From NCBI GenBank assembly GCA_026399075.1, contig JAPLRR010000059.1, positions 1 through 64,000 of the forward strand: DNA of 64,000 nt, read 5' to 3'. The first letter of the stretch is position 1. Each line of letters opens with the position of its first letter. The position numbers and the translations under genes are program-made. A model generated the notes under the pieces. The model made no database searches. It was not told where the DNA came from and was given only the letters and a program-made list of their open reading frames with translations. Below, one piece after another: positions 36,193 to 45,334 of this stretch. Origin of the DNA: Methylococcales bacterium (lineage in GTDB: Bacteria > Pseudomonadota > Gammaproteobacteria > Methylococcales > Methylomonadaceae).

Positions 36193-37510
36193 TTTGAGCT
36201 GCCGATTTGCCGACGGTGACAGTTTGCAATAAGGCCGGGTCTACCCGACGCTTAAAAGCATCCATAATCGAGGCCACGGTCACTTGCTCAATTTTTTGTT
36301 GGAAGGTATCCAGATAATCCTGTGGCATGTCATAAAACCCGATCATGGCGACATAGCCCGACAATTTTTTATTATTGTCAAAGCGCATCGCAAAACCGCC
36401 AGTGATGTTTTTCTTGGCGGCTTGCAACTCGGCTTCCGTAGGGCCTTTGCTGATAAAATCATTGAGGGTTTGGTTCAGCACTTGCAAAGCTTGGGGCGTT
36501 TGGTCATTACGGGTTTGTAAGCTGACCAAAAACGGCCCAGGCTTTAGCATCGGGATAAAACCGCTAGATGCACTATACGCCAAACCGCGTTTTTCCCTGA
36601 CTTCATCAAATAGTTTTGACACCAGCCCACCGCCGCCCAAGATATGGTTGCCCACATACAGGCTGAAATAATCGGGGTCTTTACGGAAAGTACCCAGTAA
36701 TCCAACTAAAACATGAGTTTGGGTGGAAGGGAATTCAATATGTTGTTGGCTGGCTTTGGTCAAGGGGGCAACGTCTGGTAATGCGGGCGGTTGCTTGCCA
36801 ACAGGCAGGCCCGCCAACAATTTTTCTGCCGTTTGTTCGGCTTGGGGTTTGCTCAAATCACCGACAATCACCACGATGGCATTGGCCGCGACATAATATT
36901 GCTGGTAAAACTTACGCACATCCGCACTTTTCAGGGCTGCCACGGTTTTCAGTGTGCCCGCCTCTGGATGGGCGTAGGGATGACTGCCATACAACGCGTT
37001 ATAAAAGGCGATGCTGGCAAACTCGGCGGGGGACTCTTCCTGTTGTTTTAAACCTGCCAAGGTGAGGTTTTTTTCACGTTTAAAATCCGCTTCTTTAAAA
37101 GCGGGCTTGCTTAAAATCACCTGCATTGTCTCTACTGCCTTATCGAACAAAGGCTTGTCGGTTAAGGTGCGCAACGATAACGTAGCCATATCAATAGACC
37201 CGCCTGCACCAAATTTTGCACCGACACTTTCAAAACGTTGGGCGATTTCATCGGCATTCCATTTTCCCGCACCAGTATCCAGCAAATCGGCGGTTAAGGC
37301 CGCCAAGCCAAATTGCTGGCCGTCACGTGCACTGCCCGCATCAAACACCACTTGAATGTCCACCATCGGCAAGGCATCGGTGTGCACATAATAAACCCGG
37401 CTGCCTTGCGGCGTTTTCCAGTTTTCAATTTTAGCGGCGGCATGGCTGAGTTGGCTAAAGGCCACTAGCAGCAAGCCAATTAAGTAAGCTGTTTTAATCG
37501 GCTGGTGCAT
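36182..37510 (-). CDS. M16 family peptidase, non-catalytic subunit
   Basis: A 442-residue exported protein (signal peptide ending near SHAAA). It has the two-lobed insulinase/processing-peptidase fold (VDIQVVFDAGSARDGQQFGLAALTADLL, and a C-terminal GLAYSASSGF). The zinc-binding HxxEH motif is absent; the matching site reads ALTADLL. It is therefore the partner subunit of the HxxEH-bearing protein encoded directly upstream, like paired PqqF/YmxG-type or bacterial MPP-like heterodimers. The two genes touch by one base. Confidence 0.9.
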   Translation of the reverse strand: MHQPIKTAYLIGLLLVAFSQLSHAAAKIENWKTPQGSRVYYVHTDALPMVDIQVVFDAGSARDGQQFGLAALTADLLDTGAGKWNADEIAQRFESVGAKFGAGGSIDMATLSLRTLTDKPLFDKAVETMQVILSKPAFKEADFKREKNLTLAGLKQQEESPAEFASIAFYNALYGSHPYAHPEAGTLKTVAALKSADVRKFYQQYYVAANAIVVIVGDLSKPQAEQTAEKLLAGLPVGKQPPALPDVAPLTKASQQHIEFPSTQTHVLVGLLGTFRKDPDYFSLYVGNHILGGGGLVSKLFDEVREKRGLAYSASSGFIPMLKPGPFLVSLQTRNDQTPQALQVLNQTLNDFISKGPTEAELQAAKKNITGGFAMRFDNNKKLSGYVAMIGFYDMPQDYLDTFQQKIEQVTVASIMDAFKRRVDPALLQTVTVGKSAAQSGK

Positions 37511-38877
37511 TATTTAGCCCCCTTTTTTTCAGTTGTGGCATCCATAGCTTGTGGTTCTAAGTATGCAATATTGAGATGGTCTTCCAGCAAATATTTTCGG
37601 GCAACGTCGCGCACTTGCTGGGCAGTGACTTGGTTGATTTTAGGCACATATTCATCGCCTTTTTGCCAGCCCAAGCCAACAGTTTCCAAGGTGCCTAGCT
37701 GCATGGCCTGATAAAAGTTGGAATCACGCTGGTAAACATCGCTGGCCAACACTTGCGCCTTAATGCGTTGCAACTCGTCGTCACTGACCAAATTATCCTG
37801 TAGCTTTTTGACCTCGGCCTTTAAGGCCGCTTCCATTTCAGCCAAGGTTTTGCCTTCGGCAGGTGTGGCTTCTAAGGTGAATAAATCTGACATTCTGGAG
37901 GTCATGCTATAGCCCGCCCCCGCTGCGACGGCAATTTGCTTGCCGCGTACCAAGGTGGTGCTTAATCGGGCACCACTGCCGCCGTCCAAAATGCCGGCCA
38001 GCACTTCCAAGGCATAAACGTCACTTTCTTGTTCAGCGGTTGCTAACACAGGCACTTTGTAGCCCATCAGGACAGACGGCAATTTGGCGGGGATTTTCAC
38101 CGTCATTTTACGCACACCCAGTTGTTCGATTTCAGTTTGCGGTTTTAGGGGCTTGATGTCGCTAGGCTTAAGCGCACCAAAATATTTTTCGGCCAAATCA
38201 AAAACCGCCTTGGCATCAACATCGCCTACGACCACTAAGGTTGCATTATTTGGCGCATACCAGCGTTGATACCAGGCTTGCAGGTCATCTACAGTGTAAT
38301 TGGCAATATCTGAAGGCCAACCAATGACCGGATGTTTGTAAGGGCTGCTGGCAAAAGCCATGGCATTGAACTGCTCTTGCATTTTAGCTTGGGGATTGTC
38401 ATCGGTGCGCATACGCCGCTCTTCGGTGACGACTTGCAGTTCTTTTTTTAGCTCTTCGGGCAGCAAATGCAAACCACGCATCCTATCGGCCTCCAACTCA
38501 AAACTGACGGCTAACCGGGACGACTCCATAGTTTGGAAATAAGCGGTGTAATCTTGTCCGGTAAAGGCGTTCTCATCACCGCCATTTTCAGCAATGATGC
38601 GCGAAAACTCGCCAGCGGCGTGTTTGTCCGTACCTTTGAACATCATGTGCTCCAACATGTGCGAAGCGCCAGTGATGCCACCTGGTTCGTAACTTGAGCC
38701 GACTTTATACCAAACTTGTGAGACCGCCACGGGTGAGCGGTGGTCTTCTTGCACCAGTACTTTCAGCCCGTTTGCCAATTTATGTTCAAACACTTTTGTG
38801 GCTGCACTGCTGTTATACACAGGCAAACACAGTAAAACGGCATATAATAAACGATTGTTCATAACTCCCTCTTTCAT
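37510..38877 (-). CDS. M16 family zinc peptidase, catalytic subunit
   Basis: A 455-residue periplasmic protein with a signal peptide ending near NSSAAT. The inverted zinc motif HMLEH (ASHMLEHMMFKGT) is followed about 75 residues later by the third-ligand glutamate region (LQVVTEERRMR). It is intact and probably degrades peptides in the periplasm, acting with the non-catalytic subunit encoded next. It is transcribed divergently from cyoE across an 84-bp promoter region. Confidence 0.92.
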   Translation of the reverse strand: MKEGVMNNRLLYAVLLCLPVYNSSAATKVFEHKLANGLKVLVQEDHRSPVAVSQVWYKVGSSYEPGGITGASHMLEHMMFKGTDKHAAGEFSRIIAENGGDENAFTGQDYTAYFQTMESSRLAVSFELEADRMRGLHLLPEELKKELQVVTEERRMRTDDNPQAKMQEQFNAMAFASSPYKHPVIGWPSDIANYTVDDLQAWYQRWYAPNNATLVVVGDVDAKAVFDLAEKYFGALKPSDIKPLKPQTEIEQLGVRKMTVKIPAKLPSVLMGYKVPVLATAEQESDVYALEVLAGILDGGSGARLSTTLVRGKQIAVAAGAGYSMTSRMSDLFTLEATPAEGKTLAEMEAALKAEVKKLQDNLVSDDELQRIKAQVLASDVYQRDSNFYQAMQLGTLETVGLGWQKGDEYVPKINQVTAQQVRDVARKYLLEDHLNIAYLEPQAMDATTEKKGAK

Positions 38878-38961
38878 GGTGGTAAGCGCGTCGGACTATT
38901 TCAATAACTGATAGTTCACGGTATTCTATACAATAATAGTCAAGTTGGAATTTTTTAACCT

Positions 38962-39849
38962 ATGCCTAGCATCACCGCAGTCCCTTTATGGAAGAACTAC
39001 CTCACCCTCTGTAAACCCAATGTGGTTGCAGAAATGCTGTTTACTGCCGTGGTCGGCATGTTGCTTGCCGTACCGGGCATTCCGCCCATCGGCCTGTTCA
39101 TTTATGCCACCTTGGGCATAGGCTTGGCCGCCTCTTCCGCTGCCGCCATCAACCACTTTATTGACCGGAAAGCGGATGCCCAAATGACCCGCACTGAAAA
39201 CCGACCACTTGCGACAGGCAACTTAAGCACCACCAATGTATTGGTGTTTGCGGCAGTGTTGGGCGTGGCGGCCATGCTGATACTAGCTTTGCTAGTCAAT
39301 ACCTTGACTGCCATCCTGACATTTTTGTCGTTGTTTGGTTATGCGATCATTTATACCTTATACCTTAAACGTGCCACGCCACAAAACATTGTGATCGGCG
39401 GTATATTTGGGGCGACACCGCCATTATTGGGCTGGTGCGCGATGACCGGTGAAATCCATGCCTTTGCCCTGCAACTAACCTTAATAATTTTCGTGTGGAC
39501 ACCGCCCCATTTTTGGGCTTTGGCTATCGCCAGACGCGAAGAATACGCCAAGGTCAACATCCCGATGTTACCTGTAACCCATGGCGTCGAATTTACCCGC
39601 CTGCAAATCTTGCTGTACACCATCTTGTTGCTATGCGTGACCTTGTTGCCCTATTTAACTGGCATGAGCGGTTTGATTTACGGGGTGAGTTCAAGCTTGT
39701 TAGGCATTGGTTTTATTTATTACGCGGTGTTGATGATGCGTAAGAAAGATAATAAGACTGCCATGAGAACTTTTGTCTATTCCATAGTCTATATTACCGT
39801 GTTGTTTGCAGCCTTATTACTTGACCATTATTTTCGCGTCACCTTATGA
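38962..39849 (+). CDS. cyoE: Protoheme IX farnesyltransferase (heme O synthase)
   Basis: Integral membrane prenyltransferase that adds farnesyl to heme B, giving heme O for terminal oxidases. The 295-residue product has about eight to nine membrane spans. The diphosphate-binding motif is NHFIDRKADAQMTRTENRPL, and a second loop reads YTLYLKRATPQNIVIGG. The final IFVWTPPHFWALAI is diagnostic. No oxidase subunit genes are adjacent. It overlaps the next gene by four bases. Confidence 0.96.
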   Translation: MPSITAVPLWKNYLTLCKPNVVAEMLFTAVVGMLLAVPGIPPIGLFIYATLGIGLAASSAAAINHFIDRKADAQMTRTENRPLATGNLSTTNVLVFAAVLGVAAMLILALLVNTLTAILTFLSLFGYAIIYTLYLKRATPQNIVIGGIFGATPPLLGWCAMTGEIHAFALQLTLIIFVWTPPHFWALAIARREEYAKVNIPMLPVTHGVEFTRLQILLYTILLLCVTLLPYLTGMSGLIYGVSSSLLGIGFIYYAVLMMRKKDNKTAMRTFVYSIVYITVLFAALLLDHYFRVTL

Positions 39850-40868
39850 ACTTTACCCACCACGAACAATCTGACCAAGCTGAACATCCCTTTGCTGAAT
39901 ATGTCCGTATCTTAGGCAAAGGTAAAAAGGGCTCACGCCCACTCACCCAAACCGAAGCGTATCAGGCCATGAAAATGATCATGGCGGATGAGGTGCTGCC
40001 TATCCAACTCGGCGCATTTTTAATGCTGATGCGGGTGAAAGAAGAAAGCCCCGAGGAATTAGCTGGGTTTGTGTTGGCTGCGCGGGAATCATGCCAGCTT
40101 GCGGCAACAACCTCGCCAGTCGATCTGGATTGGTCATCGTATGCCGGAAAGCGCCGCCACTTGCCCTGGTTTTTATTGTCGGCCTTATTGCTGGCTGAAA
40201 ATGGCACACGGGTATTTATGCACGGGGCAACCGGGCCTAACCAAGACCGTCTGTATACCAGCGCTGTTTTAGGCTATTTAGGTTTAACAGCCTCCAGCTC
40301 CATAGAACAAACCAAACAGCAACTTGAACAACAACATTTCAGTTATTTGTCGCTAGAACATTTTTGCCCTAAATTGCATGAAATTATTGCCCTGCGGCCA
40401 CTGTTAGGCTTGCGCTCGCCCGTGCACACGCTAGTACGCCTGTTAAACCCGTTCAATGCGCCCTACACGATACAAGGCATATTCCATCCGGGTTATCGCC
40501 CCGTACACCAACAAGCGGCGGCATTATTGCAACAAGCCCACGCCGCCGTGTTAAAGGGTGAAGGCGGTGAAACAGAACGCAACCCTGATATGGAATGCTT
40601 GGTGCAAAGTGTGCATAATGGTGTCATGTCTGACGAAAACTGGCCTGCCTTATTCGGCCGCCGCCACGTCAAATCCGAACAACTAGATCCCCGGCAATTG
40701 GCGTTGCTTTGGCAAGGCGAATTGAACGATGAGTTTGCCGAAAATGCGGTTATTGGCACGGCGGCTGTTGCGCTTAAACTGTTGGGCAAAGCCGACAACC
40801 AAGCCCAGGCCCAACAATTGGCGACGGATTTTTGGTTGGCCAGGGACACCCAAAAGTATGCTGGCTAA
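39846..40868 (+). CDS. YbiB-like phosphoribosyltransferase-fold protein
   Basis: A 340-residue protein related to anthranilate phosphoribosyltransferase (TrpD) of the YbiB/TrpD2 class. It has an N-terminal helical domain (AYQAMKMIMADEVLPIQLGAFLMLMRVKEES) and a nucleoside-phosphorylase-like catalytic-fold domain. The PRPP-binding glycine loop of TrpD is replaced (HGATGPNQDR is the nearest equivalent), so TrpD activity is unlikely. E. coli YbiB binds nucleic acids. The gene is coupled to cyoE by an ATGA overlap. The physiological role is uncertain. Confidence 0.85.
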   Translation: MNFTHHEQSDQAEHPFAEYVRILGKGKKGSRPLTQTEAYQAMKMIMADEVLPIQLGAFLMLMRVKEESPEELAGFVLAARESCQLAATTSPVDLDWSSYAGKRRHLPWFLLSALLLAENGTRVFMHGATGPNQDRLYTSAVLGYLGLTASSSIEQTKQQLEQQHFSYLSLEHFCPKLHEIIALRPLLGLRSPVHTLVRLLNPFNAPYTIQGIFHPGYRPVHQQAAALLQQAHAAVLKGEGGETERNPDMECLVQSVHNGVMSDENWPALFGRRHVKSEQLDPRQLALLWQGELNDEFAENAVIGTAAVALKLLGKADNQAQAQQLATDFWLARDTQKYAG

Positions 40869-41018
40869 AGCCAAAAAACGGTGGCCAGCAACTTAGGGTC
40901 TGGGCGGAATGTTTTTACTATACAATCAGGACAACTGAGATTAAAGTTTGCAGTTGAAAAACCACAGCTACCCCCTATTATCGCTATCAGAAACTATCCC
41001 CACCTTTTCCAGCAGATT

Positions 41019-41591
41019 ATGAAAAAGCCATTTATCGTGTCCTTTTTATTGTCTTTAGCCGCCTGCACGGCATCCCCCCCACGAAATAGTGACAATATCT
41101 GTGACACTTTCAGGGAAAAAGAAGATTGGTATGCCGATGCCAAGCAATCTTATGAAAAATGGGGCGTACCTATCCCAGTACAAATGGCGATCATGCACCA
41201 AGAGTCGCATTTTGTCGCTGATGCCCAGCCGCCCCGGCAATGGTTGTTGGGTTTTATCCCTTGGTTTAGGCCAAGCAGCGCCTATGGCTACGCACAGGCA
41301 CTGGATGACACATGGGAAAACTATTTGGACCAGGCTGGCGGTTTTAGTGCTGACCGTGATGAGTTTGCCGATGCCGCTGACTTCATTGGCTGGTATAGCA
41401 GCCAAAGCCACGCCAAACTGGGCATCCAAAAAGGCGATGCAAAAAATTTATATCTGGCCTATCATGAAGGACACCGGGGTTATCAGCACAAAAGTTATTT
41501 GCAGAAAGCCTGGCTTAAACGCGTGGCTGAGAAAGTTGCTTTTCGGGCCAGGCTGTTCCAATACCAATTGGGCACTTGCAAAATGAATTGA
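41019..41591 (+). CDS. Lytic transglycosylase-like lipoprotein
   Basis: A 190-residue lipoprotein (signal MKKPFIVSFLLSLAAC) with a transglycosylase SLT-type domain. IMHQESHFVADA carries the presumed catalytic glutamate, SAYGYAQALDDTW matches the central motif, and YLAYHEGHRGY the third. It probably cleaves glycan strands from the outer membrane. The ATG at the signal peptide was preferred to an in-frame TTG 138 bases upstream, which would precede the signal with 46 polar residues. Confidence 0.85.
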   Translation: MKKPFIVSFLLSLAACTASPPRNSDNICDTFREKEDWYADAKQSYEKWGVPIPVQMAIMHQESHFVADAQPPRQWLLGFIPWFRPSSAYGYAQALDDTWENYLDQAGGFSADRDEFADAADFIGWYSSQSHAKLGIQKGDAKNLYLAYHEGHRGYQHKSYLQKAWLKRVAEKVAFRARLFQYQLGTCKMN

Positions 41592-41649
41592 AAAACAAAA
41601 CCCGTTTTTTGATAGACTATTCACTTTACGTTAACAAAAAGGCGAAACC

Positions 41650-42129
41650 GTGAGAAAAATCCAAACGCAAGTCATTTCAATTGTCACCGTTATTCTTATA
41701 GGAATTACTATGTTTTCATTGGCCAATGCCACCTCTCCAGAAGAAAATAAAACCGCAGGCACTACATTTCTGGCCGAAAATGCCAAAAAACCTAACATCA
41801 AAACCACTGCCACTGGTTTGCAATATGAAATTTTAACACCTGGAACGGGTTCGGCTTCGCCTAAGGCCACTGATACCGTTACCGTCCATTACAAAGGCAC
41901 TACCATTGATGGCAAAGAGTTTGACAGTTCGTACAGCCGTGGAGAACCTACCTCATTCCCCTTAAACAGGGTCATCCCTGGCTGGACTGAAGGCGTACAA
42001 CTGATGACTGTCGGTGCCAAATACCGCTTTTACATCCCCGCAAACCTCGCTTATGGCGAACAAGGCGCTGGTCCAATCGCCCCTAACTCAGCCCTGATCT
42101 TTGATGTAGAATTGCTGCAAATCCAATAA
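41650..42129 (+). CDS. FKBP-type peptidyl-prolyl isomerase, exported
   Basis: A 159-residue periplasmic protein starting at GTG with a signal peptide ending near SLANA, followed by an alanine/lysine-rich stretch and one FKBP domain. The domain has VTVHYKGTTIDGKEFDSSYSRGEP, PLNRVIPGWTEGVQLM and YRFYIPANLAYGEQGAG. No N-terminal dimerisation domain of FkpA/Mip type is present, so it is the short form. It catalyses proline isomerisation in envelope proteins. Confidence 0.94.
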   Translation: MRKIQTQVISIVTVILIGITMFSLANATSPEENKTAGTTFLAENAKKPNIKTTATGLQYEILTPGTGSASPKATDTVTVHYKGTTIDGKEFDSSYSRGEPTSFPLNRVIPGWTEGVQLMTVGAKYRFYIPANLAYGEQGAGPIAPNSALIFDVELLQIQ

Positions 42130-42142
42130 GCCCCCGAAAGCC

Positions 42143-42164
42143 AGGGTGCTTGAGCTAGCACCCT
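42143..42164 (+). repeat. Hairpin after the FKBP gene
   Basis: AGGGTGC (42143-42149) pairs with GCACCCT (42158-42164) across an 8-base loop, 14 bases past the FKBP stop. There is no T-tract, so it could be a factor-dependent 3' end or a transcript stabiliser. Confidence 0.5.
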
Positions 42165-42255
42165 GTACACCCGCCGTCCCGCAACACCCATCCTGACCGA
42201 AGCACCAAACACATCCACCAAAATCCTGCTACCAAACCCTAACCCTTGTGCCACT

Positions 42256-44475
42256 ATGCCCACTTACCGATTGTTTGCCACCACGCCCAAGGCGATGGAA
42301 ACCCTCCTGACTGAAGAACTTAAAAGCCTAGGCATAAACAACATCAAAGCAACGATGGCTGGGGTCGCATTTGAGGGTGATCTGGAAACCGCTTATCGGG
42401 CCTGTTTGTGGTCACGGACAGCCAACCGGATCTTGTTGGTGCTAAGTTCCTTTGAAGTAAAAAGCCAAGAAGACCTTTATAACGGTGTCCAAAAAATCAA
42501 CTGGTTTGAGCATATCAACCCCGAAGACAGCTTTGCCGTCTCGTTTAGCGCGAAAAATTCCCCCGCGATCAACAACACCCACTTTGGCGCCTTAAAAGTC
42601 AAAGATGCCGTGGTTGACCAAATGCGGGCAAAATTCCAGCAACGACCCAGCATCAACACCGAACAGCCAGACATCCGTATCAATGTTTATTTGCAGGGAG
42701 AAACGGCACAGCTTAGCTTGGATCTTTCCGGAGAGAGTCTACACCGTAGGGGCTATAGGGATGTCAACATTAAAGCACCGATGAAGGAAAACCTCGCAGC
42801 GGCCATGTTATTGCGTTGTGGCTGGCCCAAAATTGCCGCCCAACAAGGCACCTTAATCGACCCTATGTGTGGTTCAGGCACTTTATTGCTGGAGGCCGCC
42901 ATGATCGCCGCAGACTATGCGCCTGGGCTGCTGCGCGACTATTTTGGCTTTATCGGCTGGAAGCAGCACGATGCCGGCTGCTGGAAAAAATTGCGCACAG
43001 AAGCCTTACAACGTAAAGCGGCGGGGCTTAACAAACTGCCGGTGATTGTCGGTTTTGACCAAAATCGCCACACAGTCAATGCGGCACTCAACCATATTGC
43101 CAATGCAGGCCTACAACAAAAAATCCATGTTGAACGCCGCGACATTGACGATGCCAAACCTGCTGAAAGTTGGAAACCAGGCTTATTGATCTGTAACCCC
43201 CCTTATGGTGAGCGTTTGGGCGATGAAGAAGAAACCGCCGACTTGTATAAAAAATTTGGGGCCACATTAAGGGCGCACTTTGTCGGCTGGCAAGCCGCGA
43301 TGATTATCAGCAACCCTGAATTGGGATTTCGCTTAGGGATACGTTCACAAAAACCCATCACCTTGTACAATGGCGCATTGGAATGCCGGTTATTACGCTT
43401 TAACATTGAAGAAAGCCAGTTCTTCACCCCCAAAGCCCGAAACCAAGAGGAACGTATTAGCCAAGCTGAGGAAGCCAGCGCTGCTGGACACGAACCCCAA
43501 GAAACAGGGGTGGCGGCACCGATGTTTGCCAATCGGCTGCAAAAAAACCTGAAAAAAATGGCCAAATGGGCGCAACAAAACCATATCAGCTGCTATCGGG
43601 TTTACGATGCCGATTTGCCGGAATATGCTGCCGCCATTGATATTTATCAAGGTGAACATACGTGGGTCAATATCCAAGAGTACGAACCGCCCAAGTCCGT
43701 AGACCAACACAAGGCCGACCAACGGTTGGCGGGCTTGCTGGCTGAAGTGCCTAAGGTGTTGGGCGTGGGGCGTGACAATGTGTTTTTGAAAATCCGCAAA
43801 AAACAACGAAGCACCGACCAATACGAAAAACACAATGACCAAGGCAACTTCCACATCATTGAAGAAGGGGGGGTTAAGTTGTTGGTTAATTTCGAGGATT
43901 ATCTGGACACAGGCTTGTTCCTGGATCACCGCCCCATCCGTTTGCAGATACAGCAACAGGCGAAAGGCAAACGGGTTTTAAACTTGTTTGCTTATACCGG
44001 TAGCGCCACAGCCCACGCGGCAGTTGGCGGCGCGATTGCAACCACCACCGTCGACATGTCCAACACCTATATTAACTGGGCCAAGAACAATATGGCCCTG
44101 AACAGCAGCGTTGGGGAGCATGAATTCATTCAAGCCGACTGTTTGGAGTGGTTAGCCTCAAGCGCCGAACTAGCCGACCGCCAACTTTACGATTTAATTT
44201 TCTTGGATCCACCCACGTTTTCCAACTCAAAACGTATGGATGATGTATTTGACATACAAAAAGACCATGTCAAACTGATCAGCAATGCCGCTGCCCTGTT
44301 GACACCCGATGGCATTTTATACTTTTCCACTAATTTCAGGCGTTTTAAAATGGATGCTGGGGCGTTACCCGACTTAATCGTCGAAGATATTAGCGCCAGC
44401 ACTGTCCCTGAAGATTTTATCCGCAACCCCAAAATCCATTATTGCTGGAGGATAAAGCATGACCCGCAGCGTTAA
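42256..44475 (+). CDS. rlmKL: Bifunctional 23S rRNA methyltransferase RlmKL
   Basis: A 739-residue fusion that makes m2G2445 (RlmL half) and m7G2069 (RlmK half) in 23S rRNA. The N-terminal THUMP domain is followed by the first methyltransferase, with DPMCGSGTLLLEAA and the catalytic NPPYGERLGD. The C-terminal methyltransferase has LFAYTGSATAHAA and FLDPPTFSNSKRM. A stretch with RISQAEEASAAGHEPQETG between the halves looks like a flexible linker longer than in E. coli. It overlaps acyP by 17 bases. Confidence 0.96.
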   Translation: MPTYRLFATTPKAMETLLTEELKSLGINNIKATMAGVAFEGDLETAYRACLWSRTANRILLVLSSFEVKSQEDLYNGVQKINWFEHINPEDSFAVSFSAKNSPAINNTHFGALKVKDAVVDQMRAKFQQRPSINTEQPDIRINVYLQGETAQLSLDLSGESLHRRGYRDVNIKAPMKENLAAAMLLRCGWPKIAAQQGTLIDPMCGSGTLLLEAAMIAADYAPGLLRDYFGFIGWKQHDAGCWKKLRTEALQRKAAGLNKLPVIVGFDQNRHTVNAALNHIANAGLQQKIHVERRDIDDAKPAESWKPGLLICNPPYGERLGDEEETADLYKKFGATLRAHFVGWQAAMIISNPELGFRLGIRSQKPITLYNGALECRLLRFNIEESQFFTPKARNQEERISQAEEASAAGHEPQETGVAAPMFANRLQKNLKKMAKWAQQNHISCYRVYDADLPEYAAAIDIYQGEHTWVNIQEYEPPKSVDQHKADQRLAGLLAEVPKVLGVGRDNVFLKIRKKQRSTDQYEKHNDQGNFHIIEEGGVKLLVNFEDYLDTGLFLDHRPIRLQIQQQAKGKRVLNLFAYTGSATAHAAVGGAIATTTVDMSNTYINWAKNNMALNSSVGEHEFIQADCLEWLASSAELADRQLYDLIFLDPPTFSNSKRMDDVFDIQKDHVKLISNAAALLTPDGILYFSTNFRRFKMDAGALPDLIVEDISASTVPEDFIRNPKIHYCWRIKHDPQR

Positions 44476-44737
44476 AATTATCGTGTCTGGCCGCGTTCAA
44501 GGTGTTTACTTCCGCTTATTTACGCGCAACAAAGCCAAGCAATTGGGTGTGGGCGGCCACGCCATGAATTTGCCGGATGGTCGGGTCGAAATTTTGGCCC
44601 ATGCCACACCGGAAAACATTGAAAAGTTAATCCGTTGGTGCCACAAAGGCCCGGTTACCGCGCGGGTCGATCATGTGGAGTGGTTCGAACTGGACTTGGA
44701 AGCCCATGAAATACCAGTAGTTTTTGAAATAAAATGA
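44459..44737 (+). CDS. acyP: Acylphosphatase
   Basis: A 92-residue enzyme hydrolysing the carboxyl-phosphate bond of acylphosphates. The signature VSGRVQGVYFRLFTRNKAKQ holds the substrate-binding arginine; the second signature is GHAMNLPDGRVEILAHA, with the catalytic asparagine. In most family members the first motif reads FR.....A..LGL, close to this. It starts inside the rlmKL 3' end and is probably coupled to it. Confidence 0.94.
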   Translation: MTRSVKIIVSGRVQGVYFRLFTRNKAKQLGVGGHAMNLPDGRVEILAHATPENIEKLIRWCHKGPVTARVDHVEWFELDLEAHEIPVVFEIK

Positions 44738-44779
44738 CTGGCTAAGGAAAGTCAGAGATGGCTGGCCTTAGGCTGGGAT

Positions 44780-45334
44780 TTAAAAATTATCTTGGTTAAT
44801 AATCCGTATTTTAAACGCCACATCCTGGACTAAGCCACAAAAACCAAGATCAATGACACCCTGCTTTGCAAGTTGCTGTAGGCTAAGCCGCCGGTCTATT
44901 TCTGCCGACTTTACCAACACTAGCTCTTTCGCATTAAGTTTTCCGGCCAGCCACGCCGCCAAACTATCTGATGTTATATCCCAACTACCTGGAACACCCG
45001 CCAAATCCAACTCGGCGATAGCCGGCGACCAAATGACCGGCTTGTTCTGGGGCAGCAGTTGATGGATTTCAGGGACAGAACGGGCAATGGCAAAATCTTG
45101 TTTTTGGCTTTTGAATAACAGCGCCATCTGCTGCATAGCCAACAAGGCCATACAATGGGCCGTGTAATCATCAAACTTGAGTTGCTGCTGGGCTAGCCTG
45201 ACTTGATCGGCAAACGGGCCGCCGCCAGGCACAATAACCACCGCCCTACCCTGATAGTTTTGCCCCACCTTATTCAGGCAATTAGGCAGGGTATCCGCTT
45301 GTAACAGGCTGCCGCCCAGTTTAACGACAATCAC
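44780..45334 (-). CDS. Amino-acid-kinase-family protein (MfnE-like)
   Basis: A short 184-residue member of the amino acid kinase fold. KLGGSLLQ at the N-terminus and VIVPGGGPFADQVR are the phosphate-binding glycine-rich loops, and WDITSDSLAAWLAGKL is the nucleotide-side motif. It is too short for aspartokinase or glutamate 5-kinase. In methylotrophs and methanogens a kinase of this type (MfnE) phosphorylates the furan precursor of methanofuran/methylofuran. Coupling to pabB by a four-base overlap supports a cofactor role. The specific substrate is inference. Confidence 0.7.
   Translation of the reverse strand: MIVVKLGGSLLQADTLPNCLNKVGQNYQGRAVVIVPGGGPFADQVRLAQQQLKFDDYTAHCMALLAMQQMALLFKSQKQDFAIARSVPEIHQLLPQNKPVIWSPAIAELDLAGVPGSWDITSDSLAAWLAGKLNAKELVLVKSAEIDRRLSLQQLAKQGVIDLGFCGLVQDVAFKIRIINQDNF

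Noticed and set aside
36182-37510. A broken or degenerate M16 peptidase gene, because HxxEH is missing
   Set aside because: The frame is full length and intact, and partner subunits without the zinc motif are normal in paired M16 systems.
43393-43956. A 187-codon minus-strand open frame
   Set aside because: Antisense to rlmKL, whose motifs and length are complete on the plus strand.
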